The notes under the pieces are model-generated. The model saw only the letters and a program-made list of their open reading frames with translations, was not told the DNA's origin and ran no database searches. A stretch of DNA of 64,000 bases, taken from positions 4,526,001-4,590,000 of the forward strand of contig NZ_CP117768.1 in assembly GCF_028623165.1 (NCBI RefSeq). The letters run 5' to 3'. This DNA is from Nostoc sp. UHCC 0926. Its GTDB lineage: Bacteria; Cyanobacteriota; Cyanobacteriia; Cyanobacteriales; Nostocaceae. Numbering within the stretch: the first letter of the stretch is position 1; every line of letters begins with the position of its first letter. Shown one piece after another: positions 39,810 through 47,650 of the stretch. A program made the position numbers and the translations under genes.

Positions 39810-40343
39810 GTGCCTCTGAGAGTTGAACTATACGTGGAAGAGTATTTTTACGAGTTGTCCCCGACAACATCTGTAAAGCTTGGGGACACTTATGCCCGAA
39901 TTCCTCCTGAAACTTGGGAAAATTGGTTTAATCGCTGGTTAAAAATACTTCACCCTCATATTCCGCCAGCGCCAATTTATGAAATTGGGCTGCGTTTGAC
40001 AGATGACTTGCAAATACAAGAACTGAATGCCCAGTATCGACAACAAAATAAGCCGACAGACGTTTTAGCTTTTGCTGCTTTGGAGGTGGATTTTCCTCAA
40101 AGCAAAGAAATGCTTGCCTCTGTACCATTGTATTTAGGTGATATTATTGTGTCTGTAGATACAGCACAACGTCAAGCTCAACAGCAGGAACATAGCTTAC
40201 CAACTGAGCTAGCATGGTTAGCTGCTCACGGTTTATTGCACCTGTTAGGCTGGGATCATCCTGATGAAGAAAGTTTGGGGCGAATGTTAGAACAGCAAGT
40301 GAGATTGCTGAACGCAATAGGTATTGCTATTGACATGGAATAG
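39810..40343 (+). CDS. ybeY: Endoribonuclease YbeY (rRNA maturation factor)
   Basis: A zinc-dependent single-strand endoribonuclease needed for 16S rRNA 3' processing and ribosome quality control. The 177 residues contain the metal site H-x3-H-x5-H (His140, His144, His150 in HGLLHLLGWDH) and the preceding PTDVLAFAALE and LGDIIVSVDTAQ motifs. The start is GTG at 39810. The first 40 or so residues extend beyond the Escherichia coli protein, as is usual in cyanobacteria. Confidence 0.95.
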   Translation: MPLRVELYVEEYFYELSPTTSVKLGDTYARIPPETWENWFNRWLKILHPHIPPAPIYEIGLRLTDDLQIQELNAQYRQQNKPTDVLAFAALEVDFPQSKEMLASVPLYLGDIIVSVDTAQRQAQQQEHSLPTELAWLAAHGLLHLLGWDHPDEESLGRMLEQQVRLLNAIGIAIDME

Positions 40344-40496
40344 CAGAAGCTCGTGTATCCCTTAGTGTTAATTTTGGGTAATACTTTTATAATACTTCTG
40401 TGCAAAATTGCTTAAAAATTGTCTGAAAGTTAATTGCACCATTAAGATCGGCAAAGATTCCCACTGTAGCAACTCTGTTTTTGTGTTTTTAAGTGT

Positions 40497-40952
40497 ATGT
40501 CCCAAAAAATTTCTCCATCACCAACGCCCACCTCGTTACAAACACTGGTGTCTAACGAACGGGAATTCTCCTGGAAAGTAGCCTCTAATTTATTTGTTAG
40601 CTTTAAATATGCCTGGGCCGGAATCAGCTATAGTTTTCAAACTCAACGTAATTTTCGTATCCACGTAAGTGTTTGTGCTTTAGCGATTGCTTTGAGCGTT
40701 TTTCTACATCTGCAAGCGGTGGAAATAGCGGTAATTGGTGTAACTAGTGGTTTAGTTTTGGCATTAGAGTTATTAAATACAGCGATCGAGTCTCTTGTCG
40801 ACTTAACCGTTAAGCAGACATATCATGATTTGGCAAAAATCGCTAAAGATTGTGCGGCTGGTGCAGTCCTTGTCTCTGCTTTGGTAGCAGTCCTGGTAGC
40901 TGGTACGCTATTGCTCCCTCCTCTGGTAAGGTTAATTATATCGGCTTTGTAG
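40497..40952 (+). CDS. dgkA: Diacylglycerol kinase (DgkA family)
   Basis: The 151-residue integral membrane kinase phosphorylates diacylglycerol or undecaprenol. The family core is visible: SFKYAWAGISYSFQTQRNFR, a first membrane helix (VSVCALAIALSVFLHL), and the catalytic ELLNTAIESLVDLTV, then KIAKDCAAGAVLVSALVAVL. A soluble N-terminal extension of about 30 residues is normal for cyanobacteria. It lies between ybeY and trpG in the conserved run. Confidence 0.93.
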   Translation: MSQKISPSPTPTSLQTLVSNEREFSWKVASNLFVSFKYAWAGISYSFQTQRNFRIHVSVCALAIALSVFLHLQAVEIAVIGVTSGLVLALELLNTAIESLVDLTVKQTYHDLAKIAKDCAAGAVLVSALVAVLVAGTLLLPPLVRLIISAL

Positions 40953-41282
40953 ACATCATTTGCGACGCCGAATAGTCCGCCTTTGGCATCGCCAAGTGAA
41001 TTGGTAAGAGGATCACGCTCTGTCCGATCCCCTTTGGAGAACACATTATCAGCAATTTAAAATTGAAGTAATGCGATGTCTACGACGGGCTACGCCTACG
41101 TGTCAACCATCCTAGCTAAAGGGTTACTTGGTAATCTTTAGCAAGTGGCTTGTCCCAGAGTAGCCGCTTCATATCTACGCGTCCACGTTAGCGTTATTTT
41201 TACACCTAGCGAACAAATAGCATGAGATATTTGTCTATGCTTTTTGCAATTGATGAGTGGTAAAAACCAGGAGTGATGAGCT
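40953..41282. other. Intergenic region with dispersed repeats
   Basis: The 330 bp between dgkA and trpG are mostly repeat sequence. They include the 29-bp repeat at 41073-41100 and a partial relative near 41175-41192 (TCTACGCGTCCACGTTAGCG). No gene is seen. An AGGAG ribosome site at the right edge serves trpG. Confidence 0.5.
41073..41100 (+). repeat. Dispersed 29-bp GCGAT repeat, copy 3
   Basis: Same sequence as 19170-19198 except for the last base. Confidence 0.8.
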
Positions 41283-41882
41283 TTGATTATAGTTATAGAC
41301 AATTATGACAGTTTTACATATAATTTAGTGCAGTATCTGGGAGAATTGGCAGCAGAATTCTCAGTGGCAGATGATATTAAAGTTTTTCGTAACGACAAGA
41401 TATCCATAGATGAGATTCGGGCATTAAAGCCCGAAGCCGTGGTTATTTCTCCTGGGCCTGGTCGCCCGGAAGATGCCGGCATTTCCCTAGAGTTGATTGA
41501 ACAGCTAGGCCAAGAGTTGCCAATTTTGGGTGTCTGTTTGGGACATCAAAGCATCGGTCAAGTATTCGGTGGTAAAATAATTTCTGCTCCAGAGTTGATG
41601 CATGGCAAAACCTCTCAGGTGTCTCATACTGGGGTGGGGGTTTTCCGGGGATTAGAAAATCCTCTAACCGCCACCAGGTATCATAGTTTGGTGATAGAAC
41701 GTGAGACTTGCCCAGATGTGTTAGAAATCACCGCTTGGGTTGAAGATAACACCATTATGGGAGTGCAACACCGGAACTATCCTCACATTCAGGGCGTCCA
41801 GTTTCACCCAGAAAGTGTCCTGACATCTTCAGGAAAACAGTTATTGCGAAATTTTCTGGAACAGTTACAGTCAAGAGCATAA
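41283..41882 (+). CDS. trpG: Anthranilate / aminodeoxychorismate synthase component II (glutamine amidotransferase)
   Basis: The 199-residue class I glutamine amidotransferase supplies ammonia to chorismate-using synthases in tryptophan or folate synthesis. The motifs are IDNYDSFTYNLVQYLGE, SPGPGRPEDAG, the nucleophile Cys85 in GVCLGHQSIGQ, and GVQFHPESVLT with His and Glu. The start is TTG 41283: it has AGGAG upstream and in-frame stops (TGA TGA) immediately before it, so no ATG is available. In many cyanobacteria one protein serves both TrpG and PabA roles. Confidence 0.92.
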   Translation: MIIVIDNYDSFTYNLVQYLGELAAEFSVADDIKVFRNDKISIDEIRALKPEAVVISPGPGRPEDAGISLELIEQLGQELPILGVCLGHQSIGQVFGGKIISAPELMHGKTSQVSHTGVGVFRGLENPLTATRYHSLVIERETCPDVLEITAWVEDNTIMGVQHRNYPHIQGVQFHPESVLTSSGKQLLRNFLEQLQSRA

Positions 41883-41885
41883 TTA

Positions 41886-42653
41886 ATGAAACGACGACAG
41901 TTGATGGGCTATGCTGGGGCGGGGTTGGTCACAGCTTTAGTTACTAGCTTGAGTTCTGAATCTCAAGCTGACGCACAATCTAGCGGTTTATCAGTTCAGT
42001 GGTTGGGTCATACTTGCTTTCTTTTTACTGGTGGCGGTGCGAAAATTCTCGTCAATCCATTTCGGGCGGTCGGCTGTACTGCTAAATATCGTCCACCAAA
42101 AGTTGCAGCAGATTTGGTACTGATTAGCAGCCAACTACTGGATGAAGGGGCTGTGGACGTACTACCGGGAAATGCAAAACTCATTTACGAACCAGGAGTT
42201 TACGAGTTCAAAGGCATTAAGTTCCAAGGAATTGCCATAGACCACGATCGCAAAGGTGGTAAGCAGTTTGGCTCAAATACTGCTTGGAGTTGGAAGCAAG
42301 GCGGAATTAATATCCTACACTTAGGGGGAGCGGCTGCACCCATTTCCATTGAGCAAAAAATCCTGATGGGGCGTCCCGATGTGGCATTTATTCCAGTGGG
42401 AGGCAGTGCAAAAGCCTACAATGCTCAGGAAGCAAAGCAGGCTGTTCAAGTGTTAAATCCCAAGTTGGTGATTCCCACCCATTACCGGACACAGGCTGCT
42501 GATGCTGCTACGTGCGATATTTCGCCACTTGATGATTTTCTGACCTTGATGCAAGGTACCCCAGTGCGACGTAGCAACACAGATACTATATCCATTAGCC
42601 CTGGTAAATTGCCGGAAAATGGGGAAATTCAGGTTTTGAGTTACAAGTTTTGA
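41886..42653 (+). CDS. Exported metallo-beta-lactamase-fold hydrolase (UlaG-like)
   Basis: The 255-residue protein begins with a signal peptide with paired arginines (MKRRQLMGYAGAGLVTALVT). The mature part has SVQWLGHTCFLFTGGGAKIL, VNPFRAVGC, a modified metal-site region (AIDHDRKGG), PDVAFIPVGGSAKAY and PKLVIPTHYRTQA. These fit UlaG/beta-lactamase_2-like hydrolases, but the HxHxDH motif is not canonical, so metal binding and activity are uncertain. It starts three bases after trpG and is likely co-transcribed with it. Confidence 0.8.
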   Translation: MKRRQLMGYAGAGLVTALVTSLSSESQADAQSSGLSVQWLGHTCFLFTGGGAKILVNPFRAVGCTAKYRPPKVAADLVLISSQLLDEGAVDVLPGNAKLIYEPGVYEFKGIKFQGIAIDHDRKGGKQFGSNTAWSWKQGGINILHLGGAAAPISIEQKILMGRPDVAFIPVGGSAKAYNAQEAKQAVQVLNPKLVIPTHYRTQAADAATCDISPLDDFLTLMQGTPVRRSNTDTISISPGKLPENGEIQVLSYKF

Positions 42654-42960
42654 GGAGCAGAGGATAAGTGGATGAGGGAAGATAATCGATGATTCCTGTC
42701 CCTTGCCTCCTGATATGATGTCCATCTAATTGCCGATCATAAAAGCACCCCCTCCGCGATGCTTTGGGAAGCAAAAGTGTAGCTTTGCCGGGGTGGGGTT
42801 AGCACGGCTATTATGGGTATTTAACCGGACATGATATAACTCCTGACTCTGCCAATTTTAGATTTTGGGTCGCACCTTTGGTGCGCTGACAGCGCAACTT
42901 GGATTTGGGATTGAAGGAAAAATCTAAAATTTAAAATCGAATGACTCTTGTTTCTAGGTT
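42654..42960. other. Convergent intergenic region with repeat-like DNA
   Basis: About 307 bp hold GC-rich, partly palindromic repeat DNA (42750-42800 and a CGCACC/GGTGCG hairpin near 42872) and TTTTAGA-type heptads. No gene is seen. Confidence 0.4.
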
Positions 42961-44202
42961 TTAGAACGTATACCACTCTCCACCAAGCTTATCTGCATCG
43001 CTGATGGGAGTCTCAACCGCTGTCGTCCCATCTATAGTCCAAATTTTGTCTGCACCTGCTGTCTGATCGCGCCAGTAGATGTCGGTCTTACCATCGCCGT
43101 TGAAGTCGCCAAGGGATGGTGTTAAGGCCGCGTCATTAGTGGGTAAGAAAGCTTCAGTAGCAACTGTTGTACCATCCATCAACCAAGCGGTGTTCTCGCC
43201 AGTGGTGCCATTGTGCCAGAAGATGTCGGTCTTGCCATCGCCGTTGAAATCGCCAATTTTAGAAGTCCAGGCTGGGTCAAGTGTCTTCATAGCACCCTCT
43301 GTAACTATGATCCCATTCATTGTCCAAACCTTGTTTTCACCTGTTTGAGCGTTTCTCCACAGAATGTCAGTCTTATAGTCGCCGTTAAAATCACCAAGGG
43401 TAGGAGTCCAGGCGGCGTCTTGTGATTGCAGTGAAAGTTCAGTCTTTTGCGTACCATCCATAAACCAAGCGCCGTTATCGCCGGTTGTCGGATTGCGCCA
43501 GAAGATATCACTCTTGCCATTCCCGTCGAAATCAACAATGGTAGGAGTTAGTGCTGCATCTGTAGTGTCTAAAACAGTTGCATTCAGAACTGTTGTACCA
43601 TCCATCTGCCAAATAGCGTTCTCACCGGTTGTATTGTTATGCCAGAAGATATCTGTTTTGCGATCGCCATTGAAATCGCCAATCTGAGGAGTCCAAGCTG
43701 GGTCAACACTGGTTAGAGCAGCCGAATTAGCAACTTTGGTTCCATCCATCAGCGCAATGGCATTCTCACCAGTTGACTTATTGCGTAATAAGAAGTCGGT
43801 TTTGCCATCACCATTGAAGTCAGCAATTTTGTAATCATAGGCGGATAGGTCGAATTTACCTAGAGAACCCTGGTCGATAACTTTTGTTCCATCCATCAAC
43901 CGAATGATAATCTCACCGGTTGTAGAATCGACCCAAACTTTGTCTGTTTTGCCATCACCGTTAAAGTCAGGAGTAATCGCTGCACTAGTTAAGTAAGGAT
44001 TAGGATTGGGATTTGCTGACGTTTTGGCAGGCTTGGTCAATGGTTCATCTTGTAGTGCATATGAGGAACTCTTACTCCCAAATCCCAAATCATAATTCAA
44101 ATCCTCAAAAGAAGATGTCAAGATTTTTGATTTTGCTAAAGAGTCTGATGCCCATTTAGATGTATTCAAAGATAAGGGTGAGGAATTTGAATTTCCAGAC
44201 AT
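42961..44202 (-). CDS. FG-GAP/VCBS repeat protein
   Basis: The 413-residue protein has a non-repetitive N-terminus (about 95 residues, Ser/Asn-rich) and seven repeats of about 49 residues, each with a calcium-binding-like loop (DFNGDGKTDIFWHNxTTGEN) followed by AIWQMDGT. This predicts a beta-propeller of FG-GAP/VCBS type. Such proteins are generally extracellular. No classical signal peptide is visible, so secretion may be type I. The substrate or partner is unknown. Confidence 0.85.
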   Translation of the reverse strand: MSGNSNSSPLSLNTSKWASDSLAKSKILTSSFEDLNYDLGFGSKSSSYALQDEPLTKPAKTSANPNPNPYLTSAAITPDFNGDGKTDKVWVDSTTGEIIIRLMDGTKVIDQGSLGKFDLSAYDYKIADFNGDGKTDFLLRNKSTGENAIALMDGTKVANSAALTSVDPAWTPQIGDFNGDRKTDIFWHNNTTGENAIWQMDGTTVLNATVLDTTDAALTPTIVDFDGNGKSDIFWRNPTTGDNGAWFMDGTQKTELSLQSQDAAWTPTLGDFNGDYKTDILWRNAQTGENKVWTMNGIIVTEGAMKTLDPAWTSKIGDFNGDGKTDIFWHNGTTGENTAWLMDGTTVATEAFLPTNDAALTPSLGDFNGDGKTDIYWRDQTAGADKIWTIDGTTAVETPISDADKLGGEWYTF

Positions 44203-44673
44203 GGTGTATTTTTATGATTGGTTGTTATATTGTTTTAACTTTTTTTGACAATCTCTTTCTGTAACCTAATAACATTTACCAGGGTTTCAATATTTCTTTA
44301 GAACTATTTTATCTTTATTAATGTTATTAATTAAAGATAAATATATGTTTGTTTTAAACGATTATTCTAAAATTATCAAGCTCTATACAAGCAATTGCAA
44401 AAGATTTTTCGTGTTTTATATAGCAGTCCTAAATCATTCGTGAAAATTGTAAATTGTTGCGACCCCCCTGTAGTCCCACGCTAGATGCAACAAGAGTGGC
44501 TCGCCGGACGCCAGTCGCAAGATAATTGATTATTCATCAATAATTTATGACTTTAGTTGAAACAAATATTGGCTAGAATAACTTAGATTAGCAACTACTG
44601 AGAAGCATAATCTGTGCATCCGCTGGTTGCCAGAAGTGTAAAATAACACAATACTTTAATACATACATCAGCT
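44203..44673. other. Divergent intergenic region with a 64-bp inverted-repeat element
   Basis: About 470 bp between the FG-GAP gene and pepP, which diverge. It is AT-rich except for a GC-rich 64-bp element at 44457-44520. Both promoters should lie here. Confidence 0.45.
44457..44520. repeat. 64-bp element with TTGCGAC/GTCGCAA ends
   Basis: Perfect 7-bp inverted ends (44457-44463 and 44514-44520) bound a GC-rich interior in an AT-rich surrounding. No other copy is in this window. It resembles a miniature inverted-repeat element. Confidence 0.5.
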
Positions 44674-45984
44674 ATGCAAGCAGAATATCGGCAGCGTCGC
44701 GAGCAGTTAATGGCAAAAATTGGTGATGGCACAGCCATCTTTCGCAGTGCGCCAATGGCAGTGATGCACAACGATGTCGAGTATGTTTATCGCCAAGACA
44801 GTGATTTCTTCTACCTGACTGGTTTTAACGAACCACAGGCAGTTGCAGTGTTAGCGCCGCATCATTCAGAACATCGGTTTGTGCTATTTGTCCAACCGAA
44901 GGATCGGGAAAGGGAAGTATGGACTGGTTATCTTTGTGGGGTAGATGCAGCCAAGGAAATTTATGGTGCTGATGAAGCGTACCCGATTAGCGAGTTAGAT
45001 GAAAAGTTGCCACAGTATTTGGAAAAAGCTAGCCGTATTTACTATCACTTAGGACGCGATCGCACCTTCAATGACCAAATTCTGGGACATTATCAGAGTT
45101 TACTGCGGACTTATCCCAAGCGTGGTACAGGGCCGATCGCCATTGAAGATACTGGCCCTGTTCTCAACAGCATGAGATTGATCAAAAGTGAAGCTGAGTT
45201 GGGATTGATGCGTCAAGCAGTAGCGATCGCAACTGAAGCACACAATTACGCACAAGAAATTGCTGCACCCGGACGTTATGAGTACGAAATTCAGGCGGAG
45301 ATGGAACGCATCTTTCGAGTCCGGGGTGGGATAGGGCCGGCTTATCCTTCGATTGTGGCTTCTGGCGTAAATGCTTGCGTACTGCACTACATTGAAAATA
45401 ATCGTCAAATGCAGGATGGAGAATTACTGCTAATTGATGCCGGTTGTGCCTACGGTTATTACAACTCCGATATTACCCGGACATTTCCTGTCGGGGGTAA
45501 ATTTACGCCCGAACAAAAGACGCTGTATGAGATTGTTTTGTCAGCGCAAAAACAAGCGATCGCCCAAGTGCAACCAGGTAATCCCTTTAAATTAGTTCAC
45601 GATACAGCGGTGCGCGTCCTCACCGAAGGTTTAGTCGAACTTGGCATTCTCAGAGGTGAAATTGACAAGTTAATTGAGGAAGAGAAATATAAGCCATATT
45701 ATATGCATCGCACCAGTCATTGGTTAGGGTTGGATGTCCATGATGTGGGTGTTTACCAGCACGGTGAAGATAAACCGCAGATTTTGCAACCAGGTCAAAT
45801 TCTGACGGTGGAACCGGGATTATATATTGTGCCTGACACCAAACTAGCAGAAGACCAACCAGAGACTGATCCTCGATGGATTGGTATTGGTATTCGTATT
45901 GAGGATGATGTGTTAGTTACATCTGATGGACATGAGGTGTTAACTGCGGGGGTTCCCAAAGCAGTGGATGAAGTAGAACGATAA
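44674..45984 (+). CDS. pepP: Xaa-Pro aminopeptidase (aminopeptidase P)
   Basis: A dinuclear-manganese peptidase of the pita-bread fold that removes N-terminal residues before proline. The 436 residues have the AMP_N domain (MQAEYRQRREQLMAKIGDGT, DSDFFYLTGFNEPQAV) and the catalytic domain with its metal ligands: LIDAGCAYGYYNSDITRTFP, HRTSHWLGLDVHDVG, LTVEPGLYIVP and GIRIEDDVLVT. The length is normal. A 10-bp stem-loop follows its stop. Confidence 0.95.
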   Translation: MQAEYRQRREQLMAKIGDGTAIFRSAPMAVMHNDVEYVYRQDSDFFYLTGFNEPQAVAVLAPHHSEHRFVLFVQPKDREREVWTGYLCGVDAAKEIYGADEAYPISELDEKLPQYLEKASRIYYHLGRDRTFNDQILGHYQSLLRTYPKRGTGPIAIEDTGPVLNSMRLIKSEAELGLMRQAVAIATEAHNYAQEIAAPGRYEYEIQAEMERIFRVRGGIGPAYPSIVASGVNACVLHYIENNRQMQDGELLLIDAGCAYGYYNSDITRTFPVGGKFTPEQKTLYEIVLSAQKQAIAQVQPGNPFKLVHDTAVRVLTEGLVELGILRGEIDKLIEEEKYKPYYMHRTSHWLGLDVHDVGVYQHGEDKPQILQPGQILTVEPGLYIVPDTKLAEDQPETDPRWIGIGIRIEDDVLVTSDGHEVLTAGVPKAVDEVER

Positions 45985-45987
45985 AAA

Positions 45988-46011
45988 TGGGGATGGTGTG
46001 TACCATCCCCA
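45988..46011 (+). terminator. Stem-loop after pepP
   Basis: TGGGGATGGT (45988-45997) pairs perfectly with ACCATCCCCA (46002-46011) around GTGT, four bases after the pepP stop. It lacks a long T run. Confidence 0.65.
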
Positions 46012-46132
46012 AGCTAAAATTGCGGACAAGCCATCAGAGTAGTTGCCAGAATTCCTAAGATTTTATCTATTTCTTTAATAAAGTAATCGTTCTTATCGAT
46101 AAAGAAGGAAGTAAGTTTGATGATATCTCAGA

Positions 46133-46678
46133 TCAAGAACAGCCTTCAACAAATTCAACTTCTGGCAGTTTACCTGACCGAAACTGAGTGACACGCTTAC
46201 CGTCAGTCTCGAATACCACACGATAGTTCTGGTTAGCACGGTCTTTCGGGATAAATGTCAAGTAGTGTCCGCCTTGGACGTATTTATGAGGTGTGACTTT
46301 AATTTGTCCTGGGTAGAGAGACTTGATTTGCGCTTCGGTGTCGCCAATTTTTGCACCTTTGAGGGTAGTAATCTGGGTATTCTGCCGCACATCTACTCTA
46401 GAAATACGACCTTTTGTAACCATAAACAAAAGATTTTTGGGTTCGTTTTGTGGCTTAACGTAGTAGCAACTGTTATTCGGTGGATCACCCACTAGCTTAG
46501 TAGCAGCAGCCTTTGCCGCTTGGGAGACACTCATGCCAACTCGAACTTGACCGACACCATTGATGAATAATTTCGATTGATTTGTCAGTTTTGTCTGTGC
46601 TATGACTGTTCCAAGAGTCACAGATGAAAGAGCAAGAGTTACGGTAGTAAGAATCAATAGTTTAGCTTTGCTATTCAT
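46133..46678 (-). CDS. Secreted protein of unknown function
   Basis: The 181-residue protein has a signal peptide (KAKLLILTTVTLALSSVTLG, cleavage near VIAQT). The mature part has INGVGQVRVGMSVSQAAKAA, a paired-cysteine region (SCYYVKP ... VEGCS) and repeated short beta motifs (TTLKGAKIGDTEAQIKSLYP). This pattern (VGMSxxxA ... GDTEAxIKxxYPG) occurs in small cyanobacterial periplasmic proteins. I cannot name a function. It converges with pepP. Confidence 0.75.
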   Translation of the reverse strand: MNSKAKLLILTTVTLALSSVTLGTVIAQTKLTNQSKLFINGVGQVRVGMSVSQAAKAAATKLVGDPPNNSCYYVKPQNEPKNLLFMVTKGRISRVDVRQNTQITTLKGAKIGDTEAQIKSLYPGQIKVTPHKYVQGGHYLTFIPKDRANQNYRVVFETDGKRVTQFRSGKLPEVEFVEGCS

Positions 46679-46948
46679 TTACTGCAAATAAAAACGGGTA
46701 CATGTTTATATACAATAGCCATGTTGACAGTTTCGGATTTTTATTTGCTTGATTGGTAAAACAAGGCTACAGACTACTACTTTAACCAAGTGGATGAGGC
46801 GAACATAGTTGTTAATTAATATAATAATCCAATTCGTTTTACAGCGAGATAATACTGAATTTAACGCAAGTTGTGATCCTCTCGGTACAGATGGGAACAA
46901 TAACTAACAAGCATTTCCCTTAGCCAAGACTAGGAGTTTTGTACTACT

Positions 46949-47077
46949 TATGCCAAAGGATCAACAGACTACACCCACTTGCAGGACTTACTCACTGCTG
47001 AGAAATGGAAAGAGACTGATCAGGAAACAGGACGAGTAATGTTAGTAGTAGCGAAACGGGAAAGTTGGTTGTTCTAA
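46949..47077 (+). pseudogene. Remnant of a GUN4-domain gene
   Basis: Without a start, the frame reads YTHLQDLLTAEKWKETDQET, then GRVMLVVAKRESWLF and TAA at 47075-47077. This matches the beginning of the GUN4 tetrapyrrole-binding domain as I know it (YxxLxxLLxxxxWxxAdxeTxxxM). Only about 42 of roughly 140 residues remain. Upstream, a TAG lies in frame at 46931-46933. Confidence 0.65.
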
Positions 47078-47144
47078 GAAGATGCCTAGAGTCAAATTAT
47101 CTAAATAGAACTATTTTTACGTAGTATTTTAAGATTAATTTAAA

Positions 47145-47327
47145 ATGAACATAGATGAAATAAACGCTCAAATAGCTAAAATAGATCGCAGATTAGCAAG
47201 TGAGAATAAATATCTTGCTGACAGAATTGATTTAGTAATAATTGAATTATGCCCTGATATAAATGATTTAAGAGATAGATTTTCAGATAGAGTTTATTCA
47301 TTAAGTGAAGAGGACTTAGAGCGATAA
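47145..47327 (+). CDS. Small hypothetical protein
   Basis: The 60-residue acidic, helical frame (MNIDEINAQIAKIDRRLASE start) begins with ATG 47145 and ends in SLSEEDLER. No domain is recognised and the ribosome site is weak. A further short acidic frame (47353-47424, MHYPELEEGYDKYYSQLEDD) follows and could be a decayed continuation. It lies between a GUN4 remnant and ftsH, so it may itself be debris. Confidence 0.35.
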   Translation: MNIDEINAQIAKIDRRLASENKYLADRIDLVIIELCPDINDLRDRFSDRVYSLSEEDLER

Positions 47328-47650
47328 ATTTATTATACCTTTACACCGAGCAATGCATTATCCTGAATTAGAGGAAGGATATGATAAATATTATTCTCAA
47401 TTAGAAGATGATGATTCCTTTTAAGAAGAATAGAGTTTACATAATTGATGCTATGTTTGTAGTTAAGCTTGGGCGCTAAATCGCAACTACGAGCTAGTAT
47501 TTATAGGAATCATACTGATATGACTGTTGAATGATTTTTTGCATAAAATTTACGGTAGAGCTAAAAAAATGAGGATGCTATGTGGCATCCTCATTCGATT
47601 TTTTGCTTCTTTGCTGATTTCCAGGTATTAGCCCAGAAAAGAGTCAACTA
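47328..47650. other. Intergenic region before the ftsH 3' end
   Basis: About 320 bp: a short acidic open frame (47353-47424) of doubtful status, then AT-rich DNA and the ftsH terminator at 47570-47593. Nothing else is seen. Confidence 0.4.
47570..47593 (-). terminator. Rho-independent terminator of ftsH
   Basis: TGAGGATGC (47570-47578) pairs perfectly with GCATCCTCA (47585-47593). On the minus strand it is followed by seven T. It lies 58 bp past the ftsH stop. Confidence 0.9.

Noticed and set aside
46706..46900. 64-codon minus-strand frame between the secreted-protein gene and the GUN4 remnant
   Set aside because: No domain, poor start context and AT-rich composition; likely chance.
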